This document shows positions 25,308-35,129 of a stretch of 64,000 nucleotides of DNA, piece after piece (position 1 is the stretch's first letter; every line of letters begins with the position of its first letter). The DNA is from Rhodobacteraceae bacterium M382 (GTDB lineage Bacteria > Pseudomonadota > Alphaproteobacteria > Rhodobacterales > Rhodobacteraceae): the NCBI GenBank assembly GCA_025141015.1, contig CP081098.1:4531414-4595413 (forward strand), given 5' to 3'. The position numbers and the translations under genes were made by a program. The notes under the pieces were generated by a model that was not told the origin of the DNA, searched no databases, and saw only the letters and a program-made list of their open reading frames with translations.

Positions 25308-26038
25308 CTCTCCGGCTGCTCTGCCTGGTGCTGGGGCTGGCCGCCGGGCCGCTGGCCGCGGCAGAGTGCCGGAACATCACATTTGACGACACCCGATATA
25401 CGGTTTGTGACATCGACACGGCCCGCGAAGATCTGCGGCTGTTTCTACACGATGACGACGGTCAGATCCTGGGCCAGTTCGGGCGCATCAACGCACAGCT
25501 GAGCCCCCAGGGCGCGCGCCTTGGCTTTGCCATGAATGCCGGGATGTACCATTCGGACCGCTCACCCGTCGGTCACTATGTCGAAAACGGCCAGGAGCGC
25601 ATGCGGGTGATCCCAAATGCCGGGCCCGGCAATTTCGGCCTCCTGCCAAACGGCGTGTTCTGCATTCGCGACACCCGCGCCGATGTGATCGAAACACGGG
25701 ATTATATGGCCCGGACCCCGGATTGTACCTATGCCACCCAATCCGGCCCGATGCTGGTGATTGATGGCGACCTGCATCCACGGTTCCTGCCGGATTCTAC
25801 CTCACGCTATCTGCGGAACGGGGTCGGCACCACGGCGGACGGCTCCCGCGCGGTGTTTGCGATTTCGCGCGATACCGTGACCTTCCACGAATTTGGCCGC
25901 CTGTTCCGCGATTATCTGAAACTGCCGAACGCCCTGTATTTCGACGGAAATATCTCACGGCTCTATGCACCGGATCTGCGGCGCAATGATGCCGGATTTG
26001 CCATGGGTCCCATTGTCGGCGTGGTTGTCGCCGACTGA
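25304..26038 (+). CDS. DUF2233/phosphodiester glycosidase family exported protein
   Basis: A 244-residue protein. The only good start is TTG at 25304, overlapping the rbfA stop as TTGA; it begins a signal peptide ([18 protein letters not shown]). The conserved fold of the NAGPA-like phosphodiester glycosidase family (formerly DUF2233) is seen in [46 protein letters not shown] and [15 protein letters not shown]. The substrate is unknown, possibly a periplasmic glycan phosphodiester. Two cysteine pairs near the N-terminus suggest disulfides. Translation is probably coupled to rbfA. It is not a standard member of this operon. Confidence 0.85.
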   Translation: MTLRLLCLVLGLAAGPLAAAECRNITFDDTRYTVCDIDTAREDLRLFLHDDDGQILGQFGRINAQLSPQGARLGFAMNAGMYHSDRSPVGHYVENGQERMRVIPNAGPGNFGLLPNGVFCIRDTRADVIETRDYMARTPDCTYATQSGPMLVIDGDLHPRFLPDSTSRYLRNGVGTTADGSRAVFAISRDTVTFHEFGRLFRDYLKLPNALYFDGNISRLYAPDLRRNDAGFAMGPIVGVVVAD

Positions 26039-26159
26039 CCACTCGGCCCGCGATCGGGGCGGCGATCGGGCCATCGTCCCTGTCAGGGGTCTTCACTGCA
26101 ATTGACAGACCGGTCCGGGTGGGGTACCCGGCGCGCCTTGTCTGGAACTGGGGGCTATC

Positions 26160-27074
26160 ATGGGACGCAAACGCAAGGGACGCGATATTTCGGGCTGGCT
26201 CGTGGTGGACAAACCCGCCGGGGTCACATCGACCACCGTGGTGAACAAGGTGCGCTGGGCGTTCAACGCGAACAAGGCCGGCCACGCCGGCACCCTGGAC
26301 CCGGATGCAACCGGCGTTCTGGCTGTCGCTCTGGGCGAAGCGACCAAAACCGTTCCTTATATTACCGACGCGCTCAAGGCCTATACCTTTACCGTGCGGC
26401 TGGGACAGTCGACCAACACCGATGACGCCGAAGGCGAAGTGATCGCGCAATCCAATGACCGCCCGTCCGACGCGGCAATCAAAGAGGCCCTGCTGCCCTT
26501 CCTGGGCGACGTCATGCAGGTTCCACCGAAATTTTCCGCGGTCAAGATCGACGGTCAGCGCGCCTATAAACTGGCCCGCGATGGCGAAGACATCACACTG
26601 GCCGCCCGGCCGCTGTGGGTCGAGGAACTGGTCATGACCGACCGCCCCGACGCCGATCACGTCACCCTGGAAATGACCTGCGGCAAGGGCGGTTATGTCC
26701 GCTCTATCGCGCGGGACCTGGGGGCGGCACTGGGCTGTCATGGTCATGTGCGCGAATTGCGCCGCATCTGGTCGGGCCCCTTTGATGCCGCCGACGGGCT
26801 GACCTGGGACCGGATCGAAGAATTGGCCCGCACGCCGGACCTGGACAACTACCTGCGTCCGCTCGAAGAAGGCTTGGCTGATCTGCCCGAACTGAAATGC
26901 CAACCCGAAGGGGCCACCCGGTTGCGCAACGGCAATCCCGGCATGGTCCTGCCGACAACAGATGTCGAATACGGAGACGAAGCCTGGGCATCGTATCAGG
27001 GACGTCCGGTGGCTGTGGGGCGGTATAAATCCGGTGAACTGCACCCCAGCCGCGTCTTCAACCTGCCCGACTGA
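26160..27074 (+). CDS. truB: tRNA pseudouridine(55) synthase
   Basis: Converts U55 of the tRNA T-loop to pseudouridine. It has 304 residues from the ATG at 26160, preceded by GGGGGC. The catalytic aspartate is D47 in [12 protein letters not shown]. The KPAGVTSTT motif, the [17 protein letters not shown] block and [12 protein letters not shown] are all present. It lies in the order rbfA-truB-rpsO-pnp, with small genes in between. The 121-bp spacer before it shows nothing certain. Confidence 0.97.
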   Translation: MGRKRKGRDISGWLVVDKPAGVTSTTVVNKVRWAFNANKAGHAGTLDPDATGVLAVALGEATKTVPYITDALKAYTFTVRLGQSTNTDDAEGEVIAQSNDRPSDAAIKEALLPFLGDVMQVPPKFSAVKIDGQRAYKLARDGEDITLAARPLWVEELVMTDRPDADHVTLEMTCGKGGYVRSIARDLGAALGCHGHVRELRRIWSGPFDAADGLTWDRIEELARTPDLDNYLRPLEEGLADLPELKCQPEGATRLRNGNPGMVLPTTDVEYGDEAWASYQGRPVAVGRYKSGELHPSRVFNLPD

Positions 27075-27156
27075 ACCGACAAACAGGGGAGCCGACAATC
27101 GGGGCGGGCGGGCAAACCGGGTTGGCCACAGACCGGATTGCCCGTAGAACATCCCG

Positions 27157-27690
27157 ATGATCACCCGCTCCCATACCAAAGGCGACGCCCCGTCGACCGC
27201 CGTCTATTCCGATTGCGAACGCTATCGCTACAGCCTGACACGGGTGTGGGATCCGGCCGGGCAGCGGGTGAATTTTGTCATGCTGAACCCGTCCAAAGCC
27301 ACCGAGGTTCAAAACGATCCGACCATCGAACGCTGCGAACGTCGGGCCCGGGCGCTGGGGTTTGGCGGCTTTTGTGCGACCAATATCTTTGCCTGGCGGG
27401 ACACCGACCCGCGCAACATGCGCGCCGCGTCCGACCCCATCGGAGCCGACAATGATCAGGCCATCCTGAAGGCTGCCGATTGGGCGGACCAGATCATCGC
27501 CGCCTGGGGAACCCATGGGGCGCACCGTCACCGCGGCACAGCCGTGGAACAGATGCTGCGGTCGCGCGGGATCGACCTCCACCATCTGGGACTCAGCAAG
27601 GCAGGACACCCGAAACACCCTCTGTATATCGCCTATGTCCAGCGCCCATGCCCATGGGTTGTGGCCGATGGGGCGACAATCGACCGTTAA
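27157..27690 (+). CDS. DUF1643 domain-containing protein
   Basis: A 177-residue cytoplasmic protein. The conserved DUF1643 core is FVMLNPSKATEVQNDPTIERC followed by FCATNIFAWRDTDP and the later AWGTHG. The biochemical role of the family is not known to me. It is encoded between truB and the RTX-repeat gene; there is no clear ribosome binding site before the ATG at 27157. Confidence 0.85.
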   Translation: MITRSHTKGDAPSTAVYSDCERYRYSLTRVWDPAGQRVNFVMLNPSKATEVQNDPTIERCERRARALGFGGFCATNIFAWRDTDPRNMRAASDPIGADNDQAILKAADWADQIIAAWGTHGAHRHRGTAVEQMLRSRGIDLHHLGLSKAGHPKHPLYIAYVQRPCPWVVADGATIDR

Positions 27691-27774
27691 CCGGGTTGCG
27701 CGATTGGCTTTGACCAACCCCACCGAAATGGCCGATGATGACTATGGGGCGCAATATGCGTGGAGTGTGGTGTT

Positions 27775-28950
27775 ATGATGTTACTTGCCAGCGTGATTGG
27801 CCTGATGGCCATCGGCGGTGTCGTGCTGTCTGAAATGGATTCAGAGGACGAAACCGCTGCGGATGACTCCTTGGCCGACGAAGAAAATCGGTCACCGGAT
27901 GGCTCCGAAGACGAAGAGGCCACCGCCGGTGACCTTTTGGCCGGCGTCGGACAGCAGGACGGCAACGACGCAGGGTATGTGCAGACCGACGAGTATGTGC
28001 AGACCGATGATCAGGGCGCAGCCGGCGACCAAACCTCCTCATCCGACCCTTCATTGGCCTCTCAATCGCAGCCCGCGACACAGGACACCGCGGATGAATC
28101 CCCAGATCCCTCTCCGGTCCTCGTTTCGGGCGATGCCGACAACAATATCATGGTCGGCAGCAACGCGGACGATCTGTTGTCCGGCAAATCCGGTGATGAC
28201 CAGATCAACGGCTATGACGGCGACGACCGGGTGTGGGGCGATCAGGGCGATGATGGGCTGTACGGCGCGGATGGCGACGACAGCCTGTGGGGCGGCGGCG
28301 GGGCCGATGTCCTGCACGGCGACGCGGGCAACGACCAATTGACCGGCAACGACGGCGACGACACCCTGTTCGGCCATTATGGCGACGACCAGATGGTGGG
28401 CGACGCCGGCAATGATTCGGCCCACGGTGGCCAGGGCAATGACACGGTGCACGGTGGTGCCGGAGACGATGCCCTGCATGGCAACGATGGCAATGACTCC
28501 CTGAACGGGGGCCTGGGCGCGGACACATTGTTTGGCGGGCGGGGTGACGATGTCATTTCCGGCGTCGTCGATCATATGGTCGCCGGTCAGAATTCCGACA
28601 TTGACTATTTGAACGGCGGCGACGGCAATGATGTCATCATTACCGGTGCCGGAGACATCGTGACCGCAGGCAGCGGCGCGGACTCGATTGTTCTGGGGGA
28701 TTGGATCACCGATGACCAGGCCGCCACGATCGTGGACTATAACGAAGCCGAAGACCAATTGGTCATGGTCTGGGATTCGGACACCGAAGCCGACGTTTCG
28801 GTCCAATCCGACCCGGACAACCCGGACCTGCAGCATATCGTGATCAATGGCACCATGGTTGCGTCGGTTCACGGGATGGGCAACCTGACGGCCCAGGACA
28901 TCATGCTGGTCAACAGTGCGACGGCCGGATCGCTTGGCATGTCGGCCTGA
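27775..28950 (+). CDS. RTX-repeat calcium-binding protein with N-terminal hydrophobic segment
   Basis: A 391-residue protein. The ATG at 27775 has GGAG upstream; a GTG five codons earlier is less likely. Residues 1-18 are hydrophobic ([18 protein letters not shown]), an anchor or signal. Residues 19-115 are very acidic low-complexity sequence with a short [12 protein letters not shown] duplication. About 15 RTX nonapeptides (GGxGxDxLx type, for example [12 protein letters not shown]) follow in residues 115-265. A C-terminal domain ([14 protein letters not shown]) resembles those after RTX arrays in Rhodobacteraceae. No type I secretion genes are nearby. Calcium binding is inferred from the repeats. 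Confidence 0.88.
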   Translation: MMLLASVIGLMAIGGVVLSEMDSEDETAADDSLADEENRSPDGSEDEEATAGDLLAGVGQQDGNDAGYVQTDEYVQTDDQGAAGDQTSSSDPSLASQSQPATQDTADESPDPSPVLVSGDADNNIMVGSNADDLLSGKSGDDQINGYDGDDRVWGDQGDDGLYGADGDDSLWGGGGADVLHGDAGNDQLTGNDGDDTLFGHYGDDQMVGDAGNDSAHGGQGNDTVHGGAGDDALHGNDGNDSLNGGLGADTLFGGRGDDVISGVVDHMVAGQNSDIDYLNGGDGNDVIITGAGDIVTAGSGADSIVLGDWITDDQAATIVDYNEAEDQLVMVWDSDTEADVSVQSDPDNPDLQHIVINGTMVASVHGMGNLTAQDIMLVNSATAGSLGMSA

Positions 28951-29126
28951 CGCCCAAACGGATTGCACCAGAATTCCTTTGCCAACCCCGTGAAAACCGC
29001 CTATACGCGCGCATCCGACGTCGGAATCATTCGTTTGAATTTTTCGGTGGCGGATATCTCCATGGGCCTGTGCTGGACGACATCCCGGCCTGCGCCATTC
29101 ACATCAACCCTGCAAAGGAGACCCCG

Positions 29127-29396
29127 ATGTCGATCACTGTTGAAGAAAAAAACCGCCTGATGAAAGAATTCGCAATCACCGAAGGCGACACTGGTTCGCC
29201 TGAAGTTCAGGTTGCTATCCTGACCTCGCGCATCAATACCCTGACCGAGCACTTCAAAACCCACAAGAAGGACAACCACGGTCGTCGTGGCCTTCTGAAA
29301 ATGGTTGCCCTGCGCCGCAAGCTGCTGGACTACACCAAAGGTAAAGACGTTGCCCGCTATCAGGACCTGATCAAGCGTCTGGGCATCCGCCGCTAA
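29127..29396 (+). CDS. rpsO: 30S ribosomal protein S15
   Basis: Primary 16S rRNA-binding protein of the 30S platform. It has 89 residues starting [16 protein letters not shown] at the ATG at 29127, with AAAGGAG upstream. The characteristic [20 protein letters not shown] and [19 protein letters not shown] are intact. A 19-codon upstream extension is unsupported. A strong terminator follows, separating it from pnp. Confidence 0.98.
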   Translation: MSITVEEKNRLMKEFAITEGDTGSPEVQVAILTSRINTLTEHFKTHKKDNHGRRGLLKMVALRRKLLDYTKGKDVARYQDLIKRLGIRR

Positions 29397-29424
29397 GGCC
29401 GGACCCACCAGGTACCTACAAAGA

Positions 29425-29459
29425 AACGCCCGCGGCTCCGCCCGGGCGTTTTTTTTTTT
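29425..29459 (+). terminator. Rho-independent terminator of rpsO
   Basis: The stem AACGCCCG/CGGGCGTT (29425-29432 and 29443-29450) is followed immediately by an uninterrupted run of T residues to 29459. Confidence 0.92.
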
Positions 29460-29672
29460 GGCCTTGCGATATCCGCGTTTCAATTGGATCAGCACCACCT
29501 CGCGAACCAGTTGGCAGCCACAGGTTGCATGCCCGGCGATCGCCAACACACCAAAAGCCGCTCAATACCGCTCAATACCGCCCCAGACCCACGGCAAAGT
29601 TCGGTTGGGCCAGAATGCGAAAGCAGTCGAAACGGTGGATAGACACATGTTTTAATAGGTGGGTTTCACCCC

Positions 29673-30788
29673 CTACTCGACATCTTCCCACCAGTTCGAA
29701 AACTCTTTGTCCTCTTTCATGTCGACGAATTCCCCAACCTGGGGCGTAACCAGATCGATTTGTTTCTGCGCGGCAATGGCCAAAGCCCGAATGATGGGTT
29801 CATCCCAGGGGTGGTAGGCCAGATTGAACGTTGCCCAATGGACGGGCAACATCTTTGCACCCTTGACGTCAACGTGAACCTGTCCCGCTTCTTCCGGTGT
29901 CATGTGAATATCGTGCCAGGCGTCGCCCGGACCATATGCGCCAACCTTGATGATGGTTGCATCGAATGGTCCAAACCGGGCACCAATCTCTGAAAACACT
30001 TTTGAATAACCGGTGTCTCCGCTGTAGAAAAAGCGGTTGTTGGGGCCGATAACCGACCATGAGGACCAAAGCGTCTTCTTGTAATCAAAGGTCCCCCGGT
30101 TGGAATAATGACGCGTCGGGGTCGCAACGATTCGGAGTCCCGCAATCGACCCTTCCTCCCACCAATCCAGCTCGGTGACCTGCGTCTCCGGAACACCCCA
30201 GATCAGCAATTGTGCCTTGTTGGCCAAGGGAACAAAAAACTGGGTCCCCTGTTTGGCAAGATGACGGACTGTTGCCGCGTCAAGATGATCATAGTGATTG
30301 TGGGAAATAACAACCGCATCAATACCACCCAGTTCAGACAGACCGATTGGCGGCTTATGAAACCGCATGGGACCGGCAAATGACACCGGCGACGCCCGAT
30401 TTGACAACACCGGATCGGTCAGGATCCGCACCCCGTCGATTTCGACCAGAACACCGGCATGCCCCAACCACGCCATACGCAACCCTGCGCCCGGAGCAGA
30501 TTGCAGTCGTTCAGCATCAATCGGGATGACTGGAATATTGCCGATCGGATTGGTGCGTTCATGGTCTGCAAAGGCTTCGATAACGCTTGCGACCGTCACA
30601 TCGGCGCTGGCCTGCGGTTCAAAATTCACAAACCGACCATCACGAAACGGCGCAACCCGCTCACTGCGCGATTGGTTCCCGTGCGAAATCGGTGCGCTTA
30701 TCCAATACCCGATCAGCGTCCCCCCTGCAGCGACAAGCAAAAGAACCGCCACCAATATCAATCCAGCTATTTTAATGTATCTCAACAA
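29673..30788 (-). CDS. Metallo-beta-lactamase-fold hydrolase, NAPE-PLD/RomA-like
   Basis: A protein of about 371 residues anchored by one N-terminal transmembrane helix (LILVAVLLLVAAGGTLIGYWI). The zinc-binding signature HNHYDHLD and later TPTRHYS, YSGDTGYS and LPVHWATFNLAYHPWDEP blocks match the NAPE-phospholipase D/RomA-like branch, which hydrolyses lipid or phosphoester substrates; the actual substrate is unknown. The start is taken as TTG at 30788 because GGAGG lies 5 bases upstream; the next codon, also TTG, is equally possible, and a GTG 11 codons upstream lacks a binding site. It sits on the opposite strand between rpsO and pnp and is less G+C-rich than its neighbours. Confidence 0.85.
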   Translation of the reverse strand: MLRYIKIAGLILVAVLLLVAAGGTLIGYWISAPISHGNQSRSERVAPFRDGRFVNFEPQASADVTVASVIEAFADHERTNPIGNIPVIPIDAERLQSAPGAGLRMAWLGHAGVLVEIDGVRILTDPVLSNRASPVSFAGPMRFHKPPIGLSELGGIDAVVISHNHYDHLDAATVRHLAKQGTQFFVPLANKAQLLIWGVPETQVTELDWWEEGSIAGLRIVATPTRHYSNRGTFDYKKTLWSSWSVIGPNNRFFYSGDTGYSKVFSEIGARFGPFDATIIKVGAYGPGDAWHDIHMTPEEAGQVHVDVKGAKMLPVHWATFNLAYHPWDEPIIRALAIAAQKQIDLVTPQVGEFVDMKEDKEFSNWWEDVE

Positions 30789-31160
30789 ATAATCCTCCGG
30801 TTGCGCGTTCGCATGCGTCACGGTTGGATAGACACATTACTATTGGCCCTTATCAAGACTGACTTTGGGGGACCAGACCCTCGTGACAAATCGGAACGCT
30901 GGACTACAGGCCACCACAGGCCACAATCGTCACTGCGGTTGACACACTCAAGGTTGCCGCGCGCGTTGCACGCCTGAATGATCCAAAGGTGCCCTGGTTT
31001 TTTCCGCTGTCGCGCAGCTCACGACCGCACCTTCAACTCACATCTTTCAATCCGCCGCATTTTCGTATATGGCCGCGACTATCTGAGACGGTGTGCCCGG
31101 ACCCCGGCACGCGAAAGAAAGATACATGGGGTCGGCGGCAATGGGGCCGCCATTCAAAAC
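30789..31160. other. Non-coding gap upstream of pnp
   Basis: About 370 bp between the divergent metallo-hydrolase and pnp genes. No gene of convincing codon usage is visible. It should contain promoters for both; no pair of -35/-10 boxes was clear enough to call. Confidence 0.5.
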
Positions 31161-31189
31161 GGGAGACCCGGAGGGCCGGGAGTGCTCCC
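31161..31189 (+). promoter_or_regulatory. Nested hairpin directly upstream of pnp
   Basis: The outer arms GGGAG (31161-31165) and CTCCC (31185-31189) enclose the inner arms CCCGG and CCGGG with loop AGGG. The structure ends five bases before the AGGA ribosome binding site. In E. coli PNPase represses itself through an RNase III-cleaved hairpin in its leader; a similar role is possible here but only inferred. Confidence 0.5.
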
Positions 31190-31204
31190 TTCTAGGATAC
31201 GCAT

Positions 31205-33328
31205 ATGTTTGATGTAACGACGAAAAGCATGCAGTGGGGCGAAGAAACGCTGACACTGGAAACGGGCAAGGTTGCCCGTCAGGCAGATGGTTCTGTCATC
31301 GCCACCTTGGGCGAAACTTCGGTCATGGCCAACGTGACCTACGCACGCCAGCAGAAACCCGGCCAGGATTTCTTCCCGCTGACCGTGCACTATCAGGAAA
31401 AATACTATGCCGCGGGCAAGATCCCCGGCGGTTTCTTCAAACGTGAGGCCCGCCCCACCGAAAAAGAAACCCTGACCGCGCGTTTGATCGACCGTCCGAT
31501 CCGCCCGCTGTTTGTTCCCGGCTTCAAAAACGAAGTTCTGGTGATGTGCACCGTGCTGTCGCACGATCTGGTCAACGACCCGGATATGGTTGCCATGATC
31601 GCCGCCTCGGCTGCGCTGACCCTGTCGGGCGCACCGTTCATGGGCCCGATCGCCGGTTGCCGCGTTGGTTTCGAGGACGGCGATTACGTTCTGAACCCGA
31701 CCGTTGACGACATGCAGGACCTGCGCCTGAACCCTGAACAGCGTCTGGACCTGGTTGTTGCCGGCACCAAAGACGCCGTGATGATGGTGGAATCCGAAGC
31801 TTACGAACTGTCCGAGGCAGAAATGCTGGGTGCGGTGAAATTTGCCCACGAGCAGATCCAGCCGGTGATCGACCTGATCATTGCCCTGGCCGAAGACGCC
31901 GCCAAAGAGCCGTTTGACTTCCAGCCTGCCGATTATTCGGAACTGTTCGACGCTGTCAAAGCCGCTGGTGACACCCAGATGCGCGCCGCCTTCGCGATCA
32001 GCGACAAACAGGAGCGCACCGCCGCTGTTGCCGCCGCCCGTGACGCGATCAAAGAAGCGCTGAGCGAAGAGCAACTGGCAGACGCCAACCTCGGCTCGGC
32101 CCTGAAAAAGCTCGAAGCAGGCATCCTGCGCGGTGACGTTGTCAAGACCGGCAAACGCATCGACGGTCGTTCGACCGACGAAATCCGGTCGATCGTCTGT
32201 GAAACCGGCATGCTGCCGCGGACCCACGGGTCGGCTCTGTTCACCCGTGGTGAAACACAGGGTCTGGTTGTGACCACTCTGGGCACCGGCGACGACGAAC
32301 AGTTCATCGACGCGCTGCACGGCAACTTCAAATCCAACTTCCTGCTGCACTATAACTTCCCGCCCTATTCGGTTGGCGAAGTTGGTCGTGTGGGTGGCCC
32401 CGGCCGGCGTGAAATCGGTCACGGCAAACTGGCATGGCGCGCTCTGCAGGCGGTTCTGCCTGCGTCCACCGATTTCCCCTACACCATCCGTCTGGTGTCG
32501 GAGATCACCGAATCCAACGGCTCTTCGTCGATGGCATCGGTTTGCGGTGGCTCCCTGTCGATGATGGACGCGGGCGTTCCGCTGAAATCGGCTGTGGCTG
32601 GTGTTGCCATGGGTCTGATCCTCGAAGAGGACGGCTCCTACGCGATCCTGTCCGACATTCTGGGTGACGAAGACCACCTGGGCGACATGGACTTCAAAGT
32701 GGCTGGTACCGAAAACGGCATCACCTCGCTGCAGATGGACATCAAGATCGCAGGCATCACGCCCGAGATCATGGAAAAAGCCCTGGCACAGGCCAAAGAC
32801 GGCCGGATGCACATCCTGGGTGAAATGTCCAAGGCGATCACCGGTGCGGCCGACTTCTCGGTCCACGCCCCGCGCATCGAAACCATGCAGGTTCCCACCG
32901 ACAAGATCCGTGAAGTCATCGGGTCCGGCGGCAAGGTCATCCGCGAAATCGTCGAAGTGTCGGGCGCCAAGGTCGACATCAACGACGACGGCATCATCAA
33001 GATCGCATCGCCCAACGGCGACTCGATCAAGAAAGCCTACGACATGATCTATTCGATCGTGGCCGAGCCCGAAGAAGGCGCAGTTTACACCGGTAAGGTC
33101 GTCAAAATCGTCGATTTCGGTGCCTTCGTGAACTTCTTTGGCAAACGCGACGGCCTGGTGCATGTGTCCCAGATCGAAAACCGCCGCCTGAACCATCCTT
33201 CGGACGTTCTGAAGGAAGGCCAGGAAGTCAAAGTCAAACTGCTCGGCTTTGATGATCGCGGCAAGGTACGCCTGTCGATGAAAATCGTGGACCAGGAAAC
33301 CGGCGAAGAAATCAGCCCCGAATCCTGA
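31205..33328 (+). CDS. pnp: Polyribonucleotide nucleotidyltransferase (PNPase)
   Basis: Phosphorolytic 3'-to-5' exoribonuclease of the degradosome. It has 707 residues. Two RNase PH-like core domains are visible (first with [22 protein letters not shown] segments, second with [24 protein letters not shown] and [12 protein letters not shown]), followed by the KH domain ([12 protein letters not shown]) and the S1 domain ([15 protein letters not shown]). The ATG at 31205 is preceded by AGGA. A terminator follows. The rpsO-pnp linkage is kept, but with a 1.8-kb insertion. Confidence 0.98.
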   Translation: MFDVTTKSMQWGEETLTLETGKVARQADGSVIATLGETSVMANVTYARQQKPGQDFFPLTVHYQEKYYAAGKIPGGFFKREARPTEKETLTARLIDRPIRPLFVPGFKNEVLVMCTVLSHDLVNDPDMVAMIAASAALTLSGAPFMGPIAGCRVGFEDGDYVLNPTVDDMQDLRLNPEQRLDLVVAGTKDAVMMVESEAYELSEAEMLGAVKFAHEQIQPVIDLIIALAEDAAKEPFDFQPADYSELFDAVKAAGDTQMRAAFAISDKQERTAAVAAARDAIKEALSEEQLADANLGSALKKLEAGILRGDVVKTGKRIDGRSTDEIRSIVCETGMLPRTHGSALFTRGETQGLVVTTLGTGDDEQFIDALHGNFKSNFLLHYNFPPYSVGEVGRVGGPGRREIGHGKLAWRALQAVLPASTDFPYTIRLVSEITESNGSSSMASVCGGSLSMMDAGVPLKSAVAGVAMGLILEEDGSYAILSDILGDEDHLGDMDFKVAGTENGITSLQMDIKIAGITPEIMEKALAQAKDGRMHILGEMSKAITGAADFSVHAPRIETMQVPTDKIREVIGSGGKVIREIVEVSGAKVDINDDGIIKIASPNGDSIKKAYDMIYSIVAEPEEGAVYTGKVVKIVDFGAFVNFFGKRDGLVHVSQIENRRLNHPSDVLKEGQEVKVKLLGFDDRGKVRLSMKIVDQETGEEISPES

Positions 33329-33348
33329 AGATCGACCTGACCAACACG

Positions 33349-33381
33349 AGGCCCTGCATGGAAACATGCGGGGCCTTTTTT
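33349..33381 (+). terminator. Rho-independent terminator of pnp
   Basis: The stem AGGCCC-T-GCATG pairs with CATGC-G-GGGCCT around a GAAA tetraloop and is followed by a run of T residues. Confidence 0.9.
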
Positions 33382-33471
33382 TGTGGGCGACCTCGTTTAC
33401 CGACCTGCCTGTCCGCCGCCTGTCCGCCGCTGGGCCTTTCTTTGCGCCATGTTGCAGTCTATTCAGGACTC

Positions 33472-34188
33472 ATGCACTCACTGATCATCCATATGCCAGG
33501 CGACACCAAACGGGCCTCCAATGTGGCGACACTGCGCGACACGCTGCCAAACGCCCAGATTGTTGACGCCGTCATCGGCAAGGATGTGATGGCCACCGGC
33601 GGGTGCGCCCCGATTGCCGGTACCTTGTATCGCCCGTCCTATCCCTTTCCTCTGTCACCCGGCGAAGTCGGATGTTTCCTGTCGCACCGCGCCTGCTGGC
33701 AAAAGATCGTGGCCCAGGACTGGGAGTGGGCCTTGATCGTCGAAGACGACCTGTCGGTCGATCCGACCCTCTGGCCGGATGCACTCCACCTCATCGCGGA
33801 TCACATGACGCCGGACCACTTCATCCGCCTGCCCGCCAAACACCGCGAGGCCGCGGCGGCGACCGTGGCGCAATTCGGCGAGGCCCGCCTGTTTCTGCCC
33901 CGCGTTCCCGGCCTGCAAACTGTCGCTCAGGTGGTGGGGCGCGCTGCCGCGGCGCGCCTTCTGGCATCTACGGAAACCATCGACCGCCCCGTCGACACCT
34001 TCTTGCAGATGCATTGGATTCACGGCCAGACGATCCATACCATCCTGCCCAATGGCGCTTCGGAACTGACCGACGCACTCGGCGGGTCAACCATTCAAAA
34101 GAAATCCGGGTCCCACAGCAAACTCGAACGCGAACTCAAACGCGCCGTCTACCGGGCCCAGGTCTCGGCCCATCGCCAGCACATGTAA
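33472..34188 (+). CDS. Glycosyltransferase family 25 (LPS biosynthesis type)
   Basis: A 238-residue protein starting MHSLIIHMPGDTKRASNVATL at the ATG at 33472; a 38-codon upstream extension runs into the pnp terminator and is rejected. The GT25 hallmark EVGCFLSHRACWQKI (near residues 62-76) and the EDD metal/nucleotide-sugar motif in ALIVEDDLSVD are clear. GT25 enzymes add sugars, often galactose, to lipooligosaccharide. No other LPS genes adjoin, though a GT11 gene is 4 kb downstream. The C-terminus is basic. Confidence 0.88.
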   Translation: MHSLIIHMPGDTKRASNVATLRDTLPNAQIVDAVIGKDVMATGGCAPIAGTLYRPSYPFPLSPGEVGCFLSHRACWQKIVAQDWEWALIVEDDLSVDPTLWPDALHLIADHMTPDHFIRLPAKHREAAAATVAQFGEARLFLPRVPGLQTVAQVVGRAAAARLLASTETIDRPVDTFLQMHWIHGQTIHTILPNGASELTDALGGSTIQKKSGSHSKLERELKRAVYRAQVSAHRQHM

Positions 34189-34190
34189 AA

Positions 34191-34310
34191 ACCCCCGCAG
34201 ATCTTGCGGGGGTCCATCTTCATCTGGCCAAAAATATCCTCGGGGGGAGCGTTGCAATCCGATCCGGATTGCAACGCCGGGGGGCAGACAGCCCCCCGCC
34301 CCGGCTCACA
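34191..34310. repeat. Intergenic hairpin element, locus B
   Basis: Between convergent genes. The plus-strand terminator of the GT25 gene is ACCCCCGCA/TGCGGGGGT (34191-34213). Read on the minus strand, the element has hairpin 1 GGGGGGC/GCCCCCC (34279-34297), then a perfect 13-bp stem GCGTTGCAATCCG/CGGATTGCAACGC (34249-34277) as hairpin 2, then CCCCCCGAGGATATTTTTGG and CCAGATGAAG. The order matches the other four loci. Confidence 0.78.
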
Positions 34311-34961
34311 TCATTCCGGCGCTTTGGTCTTGCGCAGATACGGGAAAATCGTCTCGAACTGACCGAATTTGGCGGCCGCATCTTCATTCGACACGGTCGG
34401 CGGGATGATCACGTCTTCGCCCGGAACCCAGTTGGCTGGGGTGGCAACGCCCTTGCCCGACATCTGCAATCCATCCAGAGCGCGCAGGATTTCGGCAAAG
34501 TTGCGCCCAACCGTCATCGGATAGGTCATGCTCAACTTCAACTGCTTGTCCGGCCCGATGACAAAAACAGACCGCACGGTTGCGCTGTCGGCAGGGGTGC
34601 GCCCGTCGGGCATATAGGCTTCGGCCGGCAGCATGTCGAACGCCTTGGACACGGCCAACTCTTCGTCCGCAATGATCGGGAACCCGGCGGCGGCATTGCC
34701 GTATTTCTCGATGTCACCTTTCCACTTCTTGTGGTCCTCGACGCCATCGACGGACACGCCGATCACCTTGCAATCCCGCTTGGCCCATTCGTCGCTCAGC
34801 TGCGCAACAGCCGAAAACTCGGTGGTGCACACTGGGGTAAAATCCTTGGGGTGCGAAAACAGGATCGCCCAGCTGTCGCCGATCCAGTCATGAAAGCTGA
34901 TCGTGCCCTGATCCGTCTCGGCTGTGAAATTCGGAACCGTGTCGTTAATGCGCAAACCCAT
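34311..34961 (-). CDS. 1-Cys peroxiredoxin (Prx6 family)
   Basis: Thiol peroxidase that reduces H2O2 and organic hydroperoxides in the cytoplasm. It has 216 residues from the ATG at 34961 (MGLRINDTVPNFTAETDQG), preceded by CAGGAG. The peroxidatic cysteine is C45 in DFTPVCTTE; no resolving cysteine pattern of 2-Cys enzymes is seen. The C-terminal NWVPGEDVIIPPTVSNEDA extension is typical of Prx6. It is divergent from an aldehyde dehydrogenase gene across an A+T-rich 283-bp region, so shared stress regulation is possible. Confidence 0.94.
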   Translation of the reverse strand: MGLRINDTVPNFTAETDQGTISFHDWIGDSWAILFSHPKDFTPVCTTEFSAVAQLSDEWAKRDCKVIGVSVDGVEDHKKWKGDIEKYGNAAAGFPIIADEELAVSKAFDMLPAEAYMPDGRTPADSATVRSVFVIGPDKQLKLSMTYPMTVGRNFAEILRALDGLQMSGKGVATPANWVPGEDVIIPPTVSNEDAAAKFGQFETIFPYLRKTKAPE

Positions 34962-35129
34962 GGGTGTCTCCTGTTTCATCTGTGTTGCCTTCGAAGAACA
35001 ACCTAGTACCTCTGCCGCAACGTTACAGCCCCAAGTGAGAAATTTCACCACATTCATAAAATCGCTTTCTTTTATGCAAGTTACTGGTTTTCTGATCAGC
35101 CAAACGTTGCAGAAACGCTATTGCAAAAT

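Noticed and set aside
26102-26130. Promoter for truB (TTGACA followed at 17 bp by TACCCG)
   Set aside because: The -35 is perfect but the -10 matches the consensus poorly; not strong enough to report as a feature.
28051-28968. Minus-strand open frame opposite the RTX gene
   Set aside because: The Val/Ala/Ile periodic sequence is the reverse complement of the RTX repeats, not a protein family.
31154-33367. Minus-strand open frame of 737 codons opposite pnp
   Set aside because: It overlaps the certain pnp gene completely and has no family resemblance.
33358-33471. N-terminal extension of the GT25 protein
   Set aside because: The extension lies over the pnp terminator and has cysteine-rich, non-family sequence; the protein family begins at the ATG at 33472.
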